A stretch of DNA of 64,000 nucleotides from Burkholderiales bacterium. Its GTDB lineage: Bacteria; Pseudomonadota; Gammaproteobacteria; Burkholderiales; Thiobacteraceae. This document shows positions 57,387-64,000 of this stretch, in pieces. The translations under genes were made by a program, and so were the position numbers. Every line of letters begins with the position of its first letter. The first letter of the stretch is position 1. Where the stretch lies: NCBI GenBank assembly GCA_023511995.1, contig JAIMAL010000009.1:32877-96876 (forward strand), in the 5' to 3' direction. The notes beneath the pieces are model-generated. The model saw only the letters and a program-made list of their open reading frames with translations, did no database searches and was not told where the DNA came from.

Positions 57387-57926
57387 TCAGCTCTTGAACG
57401 GGAAGCTGAAGGCCGCAAGCAGCGCGCGGCCTTCCTTGTCGGTCTTCGCGGTGGTGGTGATGGTAATGTTCAGACCACGCAGCGCGTCGATCTTGTCATA
57501 CTCGATTTCCGGAAAGATGATCTGCTCTTTCACGCCCATGTTGAAATTGCCCCGTCCATCGAAGGAACGCGCCGGGATGCCGCGGAAATCCCGAATGCGG
57601 GGGATGGCGATGTTGATCAGCCGGTCGAGGAACTCATACATGCGCCCTTTGCGCAGCGTCACCATGCAGCCGATGGGATAGCCCTGGCGGATTTTGAAGG
57701 CGGCGATGGATTTGCGCGCCCGCGTGATCACCGGCTTCTGCCCGGCGATCTTGGCCAGGTCGTTCATCGCATGCTCCAGCACTTTCTTGTCGGCAACGGC
57801 CTCGCCGACGCCCATGTTGAGGGTGATCTTTTCGATGCGGGGCACTTCCATGACGGACTTGTACCCAAACTCCTTCATCAGCTTGGGCACCACGTGTTCC
57901 TTGTAGTACTCTTGCAAGCGAGCCAT
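57387..57926 (-). CDS. rplE: Large ribosomal subunit protein L5
   Basis: The 179-residue protein starts [20 protein letters not shown] and includes [20 protein letters not shown] and [21 protein letters not shown]5 binds 5S rRNA and contacts the P-site tRNA and S13. It lies between rplX and rpsN, as in the spc operon. Confidence 0.98.
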   Translation of the reverse strand: MARLQEYYKEHVVPKLMKEFGYKSVMEVPRIEKITLNMGVGEAVADKKVLEHAMNDLAKIAGQKPVITRARKSIAAFKIRQGYPIGCMVTLRKGRMYEFLDRLINIAIPRIRDFRGIPARSFDGRGNFNMGVKEQIIFPEIEYDKIDALRGLNITITTTAKTDKEGRALLAAFSFPFKS

Positions 57927-57935
57927 GGCTTTTCC

Positions 57936-58253
57936 TTATGCGTCGACCACTTCGCCGTTGGACTTGAAGACGCGCACCTTGCGGCCATCCTCTAGCACCC
58001 GGAAGCCCACGCGGTCGCCCTTCTGGGTGACCGGATTGAAGAGCGCCACGTTGGAGACGTGAATGGGCATCTCCTTCTCGATGATGCCCCCGGCCAGCCC
58101 GCGCAGGGGATTCGGCTTCTGGTGTTTTTTCACCCTGTTCACACCTTCCACCACCACCCGCTCGTCGTCCACCACGCGCAACACGATACCGCGACGCCCC
58201 TTGTCCTTGCCGGTGAGGACGATCACCTCATCCCCTTTTTTGATCTTGCGCAT
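57936..58253 (-). CDS. rplX: Large ribosomal subunit protein L24
   Basis: The 105-residue KOW-domain protein begins [20 protein letters not shown] and includes [17 protein letters not shown]24 is an early assembly initiator that binds the 5' domain of 23S rRNA. It is 9 bases from rplN on one side and 9 from rplE on the other. Confidence 0.98.
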   Translation of the reverse strand: MRKIKKGDEVIVLTGKDKGRRGIVLRVVDDERVVVEGVNRVKKHQKPNPLRGLAGGIIEKEMPIHVSNVALFNPVTQKGDRVGFRVLEDGRKVRVFKSNGEVVDA

Positions 58254-58262
58254 GATTGCTCC

Positions 58263-58631
58263 TTACAGCACTTCCGGCGCCAGCGACACGATCTTCATGA
58301 AACGCTCGGTGCGCAGCTCACGGGTCACCGGCCCGAAGATGCGGGTACCGATGGGCTCCAGCTTGTTGTTGAGCAGGACCGCGGCATTGCCATCGAACTT
58401 GATCAGGGAGCCATCCGGGCGGCGCACCCCCTTCGCCGTACGCACGACGACGGCGTTGTAGATTTCGCCCTTCTTGACGCGGCCGCGGGGCGCGGCGTCC
58501 TTGACGGTGACTTTGATGATGTCGCCGATACCGGCGTAACGGCGCTTGGAGCCCCCCAACACCTTGATGCACATTACGGTGCGCGCACCGGTGTTGTCGG
58601 CGACCTCCAGCATGGATTCGCTCTGAATCAT
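58263..58631 (-). CDS. rplN: Large ribosomal subunit protein L14
   Basis: The 122-residue protein starts [20 protein letters not shown] and has [20 protein letters not shown] and the end [15 protein letters not shown]14 lies at the subunit interface. It is first in the spc segment; the 197-base gap before it is much larger than elsewhere in the superoperon and carries a promoter. Confidence 0.98.
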   Translation of the reverse strand: MIQSESMLEVADNTGARTVMCIKVLGGSKRRYAGIGDIIKVTVKDAAPRGRVKKGEIYNAVVVRTAKGVRRPDGSLIKFDGNAAVLLNNKLEPIGTRIFGPVTRELRTERFMKIVSLAPEVL

Positions 58632-58797
58632 GATTCTCTCTCCAACTTAATCCGTCCCGTGTCACACCGGACACCCCAGGGCCGGGGCGGCCGCGACACA
58701 ATCAAGCGACGGTCAGTTTTGGGCGGCCCGCCCCGGCCCCGTTGCGGCCCACCGCCAGCAGGGTGAGGGGCCAGGGGCGCGCCAGCGAAAGGGCGAA

Positions 58798-58826
58798 ATT
58801 ATAGCGCGGCGGCAAAGCCGTCGCAA
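58798..58826 (-). promoter_or_regulatory. Putative internal promoter of the spc segment
   Basis: In the rpsQ-rplN gap the reverse strand reads TTGCGA, 17 bases, then TATAAT. The gap is otherwise GC-rich without coding signs. This would let rplN to rplQ be transcribed independently of the S10 promoter, as the separate spc promoter does in E. coli. Confidence 0.6.
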
Positions 58827-58828
58827 GG

Positions 58829-59095
58829 TCAGATGGTCCGCCCTTTTTCGATCAGGCGTGTCACGCGCCATGCCTTGGTCTTGGCGATGGGGCGGCACTC
58901 CTGGATTTCGACGATGTCCCCCACGTGGAAGGCGTTGTCCTCGTCATGGGCGTGGTACTTCTTGGAGCGGCGCACGAGCTTGCCGTACTTGGGATGCTTC
59001 ACCGCGCGCTCCACCAGCACGGTGACGGTCTTGTCCATCTTGTCGCTCACCACGCGACCGGTGAGGGTGCGGCGGTTCTTGGGCGCGTCAGTCAT
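58829..59095 (-). CDS. rpsQ: Small ribosomal subunit protein S17
   Basis: The 88-residue protein includes [20 protein letters not shown] and then [20 protein letters not shown], followed by [20 protein letters not shown], the S17 signature. It binds 16S rRNA early in 30S assembly. Its ATG overlaps the rpmC stop by four bases. Confidence 0.98.
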   Translation of the reverse strand: MTDAPKNRRTLTGRVVSDKMDKTVTVLVERAVKHPKYGKLVRRSKKYHAHDEDNAFHVGDIVEIQECRPIAKTKAWRVTRLIEKGRTI

Positions 59096-59286
59096 GCTTG
59101 CCTCGCTTTTTCCGTCAGCACGGTGCGGATGCGGGCGATGTCCCGGCGCACCTTCCTGAGCTGGTCTGTCTTGGTGGACTGCTGGGTGGCAATCTGCATG
59201 CGCAGGCTGAACTGGGCCTTGAGCAGCGAGGAAAGCTCCGCCTTCAGCTCGTCCACGGATTTGGTTCTGAGTTCTGCTGCCTTCAT
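59092..59286 (-). CDS. rpmC: Large ribosomal subunit protein L29
   Basis: The 64-residue helical hairpin starts [20 protein letters not shown] and ends with [18 protein letters not shown]29 borders the peptide exit tunnel and helps dock trigger factor and SRP. The ATG is preceded by GAGGTG; a GTG two codons upstream is less likely. Stop and rpsQ start overlap as ATGA. Confidence 0.97.
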   Translation of the reverse strand: MKAAELRTKSVDELKAELSSLLKAQFSLRMQIATQQSTKTDQLRKVRRDIARIRTVLTEKARQA

Positions 59287-59297
59287 GATCACCTCTT

Positions 59298-59714
59298 TCA
59301 GGCCCCCACCTGCCGGGTCACGAACGTGGTCGGGATGGGCAGTTTGGCCGCCGCGAGACGGAAGGCCTCCCGCGCCAGTTCCTCATTGACGCCATCCATC
59401 TCGTAGAGCACCTTGCCCGGCTGGATTTCGGCCACCCAGTATTCGGGGTTGCCTTTGCCGTTACCCATGCGCACCTCGGCAGGCTTCTGGGAAATGGGCT
59501 TGTCCGGAAAAATGCGGATCCAGATGCGGCCACCGCGCTTGATGTGACGCGTCATCGCCCGGCGTGCCGCCTCAATCTGACGGGCGGTCAGCCGCCCGCG
59601 GCCGGTCGCCTTGAGGCCGAAATCGCCAAAGCTCACCTTGTTGCCGCGGGTAGCCACACCCTTGTTGCGGCCTTTCTGTTCCTTGCGGTATTTCCTTCTA
59701 GCTGGCTGCAGCAT
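59298..59714 (-). CDS. rplP: Large ribosomal subunit protein L16
   Basis: The 138-residue protein starts [20 protein letters not shown] and includes [20 protein letters not shown] and the [20 protein letters not shown] signature. L16 organises the A-site region of the 50S subunit. It overlaps the end of rpsC by 17 bases. Confidence 0.98.
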   Translation of the reverse strand: MLQPARRKYRKEQKGRNKGVATRGNKVSFGDFGLKATGRGRLTARQIEAARRAMTRHIKRGGRIWIRIFPDKPISQKPAEVRMGNGKGNPEYWVAEIQPGKVLYEMDGVNEELAREAFRLAAAKLPIPTTFVTRQVGA

Positions 59715-60408
59715 GTTTCACTCCTGCTTTGCGCGGCTTGTGCTCGGGCGCTACCTTGGTCGGCGCAGCCACCTCGCTGCGACCCACGTTCTCACCCTTG
59801 AACACCCAGACCTTGATGCCAATCACGCCATAGGTGGTCTTCGCCTCGCTGAAGCCATAGTCGATGTCGGCGCGCAAGGTGTGCAGGGGCACGCGGCCTT
59901 CCCGGTACCACTCCGTGCGCGCGATCTCGATGCCATTCAGCCGGCCCGAGCTCATGATCTTGATGCCCTGGGCCCCCAGACGCATGGCGTTCTGCATGGC
60001 CCGCTTCATGGCGCGGCGGAACATGACCCGTTTTTCCAGTTGCTGGGCGATGCTGTCGGCGATGATCTGCGCATCCAGTTCGGGCTTGCGCACCTCCTCG
60101 ATGTTGACGTGGACAGGTACGTTCATCATTTGTTGCAGCGTGGTGCGCAGTTTTTCGATGTCCTCACCCTTCTTGCCGATGACCACCCCGGGGCGTGCGG
60201 TGTGGATGGTGATGCGCGCGTTGCGGGCCGGCCGCTCGATGACGATGCGGGAGATCATGGCATGGGCGAGCTTCTTTTTCAGGAAGTCGCGTACCTTGAT
60301 GTCCTCGTTGAGCAGCTTGGGGAAATTGCGGCTGTTGGCATACCACTTGGACGCCCAGTTGCGGGTGACGGCGAGGCGGAAGCCAATCGGATTGATCTTT
60401 TGTCCCAT
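59698..60408 (-). CDS. rpsC: Small ribosomal subunit protein S3
   Basis: The 236-residue protein begins [20 protein letters not shown], has a KH domain with [20 protein letters not shown], and a C-terminal [24 protein letters not shown] domain. S3 forms part of the mRNA entry channel. A basic, Ala-rich tail extends the C-terminus. Confidence 0.98.
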   Translation of the reverse strand: MGQKINPIGFRLAVTRNWASKWYANSRNFPKLLNEDIKVRDFLKKKLAHAMISRIVIERPARNARITIHTARPGVVIGKKGEDIEKLRTTLQQMMNVPVHVNIEEVRKPELDAQIIADSIAQQLEKRVMFRRAMKRAMQNAMRLGAQGIKIMSSGRLNGIEIARTEWYREGRVPLHTLRADIDYGFSEAKTTYGVIGIKVWVFKGENVGRSEVAAPTKVAPEHKPRKAGVKHAAAS

Positions 60409-60420
60409 GGTGGTCCCTCT

Positions 60421-60753
60421 TTACTCGTCACTGACGGTGACGGTGATGTGGCAGGTGGGCTTGGTGATGCGCACACCCCGGCCTTTTGCCGCGGCCGCGA
60501 AGCGCTTGAGCACCGGCCCCTTGTCCACGTAGATGCTCGCCACCTTCAGGGCGTCGATGTCGGCCCCCTCGTTGTGCTCGGCATTGGCAATGGCCGACTC
60601 CAGCGCCTTTTTGATCAGCTTGGCCCCCTTCTTCGGGCAGAAGGTCAAGATGTTGAGCGCCTGCTCCACCGGCTTGCCGCGCACCAGATCGGCGACCAGC
60701 CGCCCCTTCTGGGGGGAAAGGCGCTGGCCACGCATGACAGCGGAAACTCTCAT
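60421..60753 (-). CDS. rplV: Large ribosomal subunit protein L22
   Basis: The 110-residue protein begins [20 protein letters not shown] and ends with [20 protein letters not shown] then ITVTVSDE. Its extended loop reaches the constriction of the peptide exit tunnel. It lies between rpsS and rpsC. Confidence 0.98.
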   Translation of the reverse strand: MRVSAVMRGQRLSPQKGRLVADLVRGKPVEQALNILTFCPKKGAKLIKKALESAIANAEHNEGADIDALKVASIYVDKGPVLKRFAAAAKGRGVRITKPTCHITVTVSDE

Positions 60754-60765
60754 CGTGCTCTCCTT

Positions 60766-61044
60766 TTACTTCTTGGCGGCTTTCTTGTCCGCGGCATGGC
60801 CCTTGAAGGTCCGCGTCAGGGCAAACTCGCCCAGCTTGTGGCCGACCATGTTTTCCGTGATGAACACCGGCACGTGCTGACGGCCGTTGTGCACGGCGAT
60901 GGTGAGGCCGACGAAATCGGGCAGGATGGTGGAGCGCCGCGACCAGGTCTTGATGGGCTTCTTGTCGCGGCTAGCATTGGCCGCTTCCACCTTCTTCAGC
61001 AGGTGGACGTCGGCAAACGGGCCTTTCTTCAGGGAACGAGCCAT
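60766..61044 (-). CDS. rpsS: Small ribosomal subunit protein S19
   Basis: The 92-residue protein starts [20 protein letters not shown] and contains [20 protein letters not shown] and [21 protein letters not shown]19 is at the head of the 30S subunit and pairs with S13. Order rplB-rpsS-rplV is standard. Confidence 0.98.
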   Translation of the reverse strand: MARSLKKGPFADVHLLKKVEAANASRDKKPIKTWSRRSTILPDFVGLTIAVHNGRQHVPVFITENMVGHKLGEFALTRTFKGHAADKKAAKK

Positions 61045-61057
61045 AGGAAAACCTCAG

Positions 61058-61885
61058 TTATTTCTGATAACGACGACGCACGATCATATTGCTGGTGCGC
61101 TTGTTGCGCCGCGTGCGGTAGCCCTTGGTCTGCACGCCCCAGGGGCTGACCGGCGGCTGGGCGGCAGCGGTCTTGCCTTCGCCGCCCCCGTGCGGATGGT
61201 CGATGGGGTTCATCGCCACACCGCGCACCGTGGGCCGGATGCCCCGCCAGCGGTTGGCGCCCGCCTTGCCGATGGAGCGCAGGTTATGCTCGGCATTGCC
61301 CACTTCGCCGATGGTGGCCTTGCAATCCACATGCACCTTACGGATCTCGCCGGAGCGCAGCCGGATCTGCGCGTAGCTGCCCTCGCGCGCCAGAAGCTGC
61401 ACCGCCGCGCCGGCGGCGCGGGCAAGCTGCGCCCCTTTGCCCGGCTGCATCTCGACACAGTGGATGGTGGTTCCCACCGGGATGTTGCGCAGGGGCAACG
61501 CATTGCCCGGCTTGATGGGGGCCTCCGAGCCGCTGATGAGTTCCATGCCCACCGTGACCCCCTTGGGAGCGATGATGTAACGGCGCTCGCCATCGCGATA
61601 GCACAGCAGGGCGATGTGGGCACTGCGGTTCGGGTCGTATTCCAGACGTTCCACCTTGGCAGGGATGCCGTCCTTGTCCCGCTTGAAGTCGATGATCCGG
61701 TAGTGGTGCTTGTGACCGCCGCCCTGGTGGCGGGTGGTGATGTGGCCGTGATTGTTGCGCCCCGCCTTCTTCGGCTTGGGCTCCGTCAGCGGCTCGTAGG
61801 GCCCACCCTTGTACAGGTCCGGGTTGACAACCTTGACCACGGCGCGCCGGCCGGGCGATGTGGGTTTGACTTTGACCAATGGCAT
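61058..61885 (-). CDS. rplB: Large ribosomal subunit protein L2
   Basis: The 275-residue protein starts [20 protein letters not shown], includes [20 protein letters not shown], and has the peptidyl-transferase-proximal stretch [20 protein letters not shown] with the conserved His. L2 is needed for subunit joining and catalysis. Confidence 0.98.
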   Translation of the reverse strand: MPLVKVKPTSPGRRAVVKVVNPDLYKGGPYEPLTEPKPKKAGRNNHGHITTRHQGGGHKHHYRIIDFKRDKDGIPAKVERLEYDPNRSAHIALLCYRDGERRYIIAPKGVTVGMELISGSEAPIKPGNALPLRNIPVGTTIHCVEMQPGKGAQLARAAGAAVQLLAREGSYAQIRLRSGEIRKVHVDCKATIGEVGNAEHNLRSIGKAGANRWRGIRPTVRGVAMNPIDHPHGGGEGKTAAAQPPVSPWGVQTKGYRTRRNKRTSNMIVRRRYQK

Positions 61886-61905
61886 TTTGTCTTCTCCTGC
61901 GCCAC

Positions 61906-62205
61906 TTATGCCTGCGGACCGGCGAGGTTGATTTCCTGACCCGGCGCAAAGCAGATGTAGGCTTTCTTCCAGTTACGGCGACGCCCGGCAATGCGCCCGA
62001 AGCGCTTGCTCTTGCCCTTCACATTCACCACCTGCACGGCCTGCACCTTGGCACCGAAGAGGAGCTCGGCGGCCGCCTTGATCTCCGGCTTGGTGGCGTC
62101 CGCGGCGACACGGAAGGGCACCTGGTTGTTGAGGTCACCCACGTAGGTGCCCTTCTCGGAGATCACCGGCGCCAGGATCACTTGCATCAGACGATCGGGG
62201 TTCAT
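61906..62205 (-). CDS. rplW: Large ribosomal subunit protein L23
   Basis: The 99-residue protein includes [23 protein letters not shown] N-terminal sequence, [40 protein letters not shown] and [16 protein letters not shown]23 is the docking site for trigger factor and SRP at the tunnel exit. Its start overlaps the rplD stop by four bases. Confidence 0.98.
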   Translation of the reverse strand: MNPDRLMQVILAPVISEKGTYVGDLNNQVPFRVAADATKPEIKAAAELLFGAKVQAVQVVNVKGKSKRFGRIAGRRRNWKKAYICFAPGQEINLAGPQA

Positions 62206-62822
62206 GCCAGAAGCTCCTCGAATTTTTTCACCGCATTCCTGGTAAGCAGCACATTGGGATAGCGCACCAGGTTGTAGGGGTCGGCATGCTGGGCTTCCAG
62301 CACCAGCACGTTGGCCAGGTTGCGCGCGGAAAGGTAAAGGTTCTCGTCCATCTGGTCGGTGACCACCAGCACTTTGTCGAACCCCATCCCTTTCAGTTTC
62401 TGTGCCAGCAGCTTGGTCTTCGGCGCCTCCACCTTGAAGTCCTCGACCACGGCAAGCCGCCCCTGCCTGGCCAGCTCGGAGAGGATGGCGCGCATGCCCG
62501 CGCGATACATCTTGCGGTTGACCTTATGCGAGAAATTCTCTTCCGGGCTGCTGGGGAAGATCTTGCCGCCGCCGCGCCACAGGGGGCTCGAGGTCATACC
62601 GGCGCGCGCCCGTCCCGTTCCCTTCTGCCGCCAGGGTTTGCGCGTGCTGTGGGAGACCGCGGAACGGTCCTTCTGCGCCCGCGTGCCGGTACGCGCATTG
62701 GCGAGGTAGGAGGTCACCACCTGGTGCACCAGGGCTTCGTTGTACTCTCGGCCGAAGGTGGTGTCGGAGGCCGGCAGGCTGCCGACCTGCGCACCTTGAT
62801 CGTTGATCAGTTTCAGTTCCAT
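62202..62822 (-). CDS. rplD: Large ribosomal subunit protein L4
   Basis: The 206-residue protein starts [20 protein letters not shown], has the rRNA loop with [20 protein letters not shown] and [16 protein letters not shown], and ends [20 protein letters not shown]. In E. coli L4 also represses the S10 operon; no such leader is inside this window. Its ATG shares a base with the rplC stop. Confidence 0.98.
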   Translation of the reverse strand: MELKLINDQGAQVGSLPASDTTFGREYNEALVHQVVTSYLANARTGTRAQKDRSAVSHSTRKPWRQKGTGRARAGMTSSPLWRGGGKIFPSSPEENFSHKVNRKMYRAGMRAILSELARQGRLAVVEDFKVEAPKTKLLAQKLKGMGFDKVLVVTDQMDENLYLSARNLANVLVLEAQHADPYNLVRYPNVLLTRNAVKKFEELLA

Positions 62823-63466
62823 CACGCACCTGCCTTCACACTGGGACGCACGAGGAGGTCGGAGCCCTTGGCACCGGGAACCGCGCCCTTGATCAGCAGA
62901 ACCTGTCTTTCCGTATCCACGCGGACGATCTCCAGCTTCTGCACCGTCCGCCGCACCGCGCCCATATGGCCGGCCATGCGTTTGCCCGGGAACACCCGGC
63001 CCGGGTCCTGCGCCATGCCGATGGAACCCGGCACGTTGTGGGACAGCGAGTTACCATGGGAGGCGCGCTGGGAGCCGAAGTTGTGGCGCTTGATGGTGCC
63101 GGCGAAGCCCTTGCCCTTGGTGATGCCGGTGACGTCCACCAGTTGCCCGGGCTGGAACAGATCGGCGCCGATCACCTTGCCCAGCGTGAATTGGGGCAGA
63201 TCGGATTCGGCAACCCGGAATTCCCGCACCACATGCCCGGCTTCCACGCCGGCCTTGGCGAAATGGCCGGCCATGGGCTTGGTCACGCGGCTGGCGCGGC
63301 GCTTGCCGTAGGTGACCTGCACCGCAGCATAGCCGTCCGTCTGGGGCGTCTTGATCTGGGTCACACGATTGTTGGACACGTCCACCACGGTGACCGGGAT
63401 GGCGCGGCCGTCGTCGGTAAACAGGCGGGTCATGCCAATCTTGCGACCGACAAGTCCGAGGCTCAT
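62822..63466 (-). CDS. rplC: Large ribosomal subunit protein L3
   Basis: The 214-residue protein starts [20 protein letters not shown] and includes [20 protein letters not shown] then [20 protein letters not shown] with the Gln that PrmB methylates in related bacteria. L3 reaches the peptidyl-transferase centre. The internal ATG was chosen because AAGGA lies 7 bases before it. Confidence 0.98.
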   Translation of the reverse strand: MSLGLVGRKIGMTRLFTDDGRAIPVTVVDVSNNRVTQIKTPQTDGYAAVQVTYGKRRASRVTKPMAGHFAKAGVEAGHVVREFRVAESDLPQFTLGKVIGADLFQPGQLVDVTGITKGKGFAGTIKRHNFGSQRASHGNSLSHNVPGSIGMAQDPGRVFPGKRMAGHMGAVRRTVQKLEIVRVDTERQVLLIKGAVPGAKGSDLLVRPSVKAGA

Positions 63467-63541
63467 GTTCATTTCCTTTTAACCAGGGCCGGTTGCAATT
63501 GACCGGCTCGTTTCCCTCGCGCGGGCTGCCCCGCGCACGGT

Positions 63542-63850
63542 TTACAGTTTGATTTCCACATCCACGCCCGCCGGCAGATCGAGCTTCATCAGCGCATCCA
63601 CCGTCTTGTCCGTCGGATCGATGATGTCCATCAGACGCAGGTGGGTGCGGATTTCCAGCTGATCCCGCGAAGTCTTGTTGACGTGCGGCGAACGCAGAAT
63701 GTCGAAACGCTCGATGCGCGTGGGCAGGGGCACGGGACCCTTGACCACGGCGCCAGTGCGTTTCGCGGTTTCCACAATCTCCAGCGCCGACTGGTCGATG
63801 AGACGGTAGTCGAACGCCTTGAGACGGATACGGATTTTCTGGCTTTGCAT
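63542..63850 (-). CDS. rpsJ: Small ribosomal subunit protein S10
   Basis: The 102-residue protein starts [20 protein letters not shown] and includes [20 protein letters not shown] and [21 protein letters not shown]10 works in the 30S head and, as NusE, in antitermination. It is the first gene of the S10 segment, just after tuf. Confidence 0.98.
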   Translation of the reverse strand: MQSQKIRIRLKAFDYRLIDQSALEIVETAKRTGAVVKGPVPLPTRIERFDILRSPHVNKTSRDQLEIRTHLRLMDIIDPTDKTVDALMKLDLPAGVDVEIKL

Positions 63851-63924
63851 AATTTGCTCGCTTTGCGCCGATGCCCGGTTGGCTGGGGGACAGCCTGCCG
63901 CCGCCCCCTCACTTCAGAGCATCC

Positions 63925-64000
63925 TCACTCGATGATTTTCGACACCACGCCGGCGCCCACCGTCCGCCCACCCTCGCGGATGGCAAAACGCAAACCCTCT
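63925..64000 (-). CDS. tuf: Elongation factor Tu, C-terminal end (cut by window edge)
   Basis: The last 25 codons read RFAIREGGRTVGAGVVSKII then E and stop, which is the invariant C-terminus of EF-Tu (barrel domain 3). EF-Tu delivers aminoacyl-tRNA. Position directly before rpsJ matches the str-S10 junction of Betaproteobacteria. Confidence 0.96.
   Translation of the reverse strand, partial: EGLRFAIREGGRTVGAGVVSKIIE

Overview
The window looks like chromosome of a GC-rich betaproteobacterium. The basis is the gene orders yicC-gmk-rpoZ-spoT and tuf-rpsJ to rplQ, the RpoA C-terminus and the overall gene style. It resembles Nitrosomonadales/Hydrogenophilales, but the genus is inferred and no marker here fixes it. 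Most of the sequence is housekeeping DNA. One accessory operon of about 17 kb interrupts it at roughly 23.5-40.5 kb.

Left part (1-23.2 kb). In order there are: the 5' end of an AsmA-like gene; tRNA-Gly(CCC); thiS-thiG for the thiamine thiazole; an orphan PhnD-type binding protein; and the leftward cluster yicC-gmk-rpoZ-spoT-ridA-recG. Then come a rightward Ser/Thr kinase and PP2C phosphatase pair, rph-rdgB, NAD salvage genes (pncA, nicotinate phosphoribosyltransferase), hemW, a divergent folE, a fused 5-oxoprolinase, two small envelope genes, xthA and an HDOD gene.

Accessory island (23.5-40.5 kb). A leftward type I secretion operon starts at a near-consensus sigma70 promoter with a palindrome beside it. 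Its genes are hlyB-type ABC exporter, small lipoprotein, 3263-residue RTX protein, glycosyltransferase, hlyD-type adaptor, and a decayed PaaK/CapK-type adenylate ligase. A further gene survives only as its first codons. Most junctions are 4-base ATGA overlaps. Transposase remnants lie on both sides. The RTX protein carries a region resembling the Neisseria FrpC self-processing module, with an Asp149-Pro150 bond exactly at its border. The first ~149 residues and the preceding lipoprotein gene are visibly AT-richer than the rest of the operon. I read this as an exchangeable N-terminal passenger plus partner lipoprotein (FrpD/FrpC-like or toxin/immunity-like) grafted onto a resident RTX scaffold. 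This is the most interesting object in the window.

Middle (40.5-49.8 kb). ssb, a YajR-like MFS transporter, uvrA, a frameshifted alpha/beta hydrolase, a scrambled stretch with two ~90-bp repeats around three very small genes, a DUF3617 gene, a MoaD-like protein without its C-terminal diglycine, and a DUF62 SAM hydrolase.

Right part (49.8-64 kb). The complete S10-spc-alpha ribosomal superoperon runs leftward from the end of tuf to rplQ. It has a plausible internal promoter before rplN and an intrinsic terminator after rplQ.
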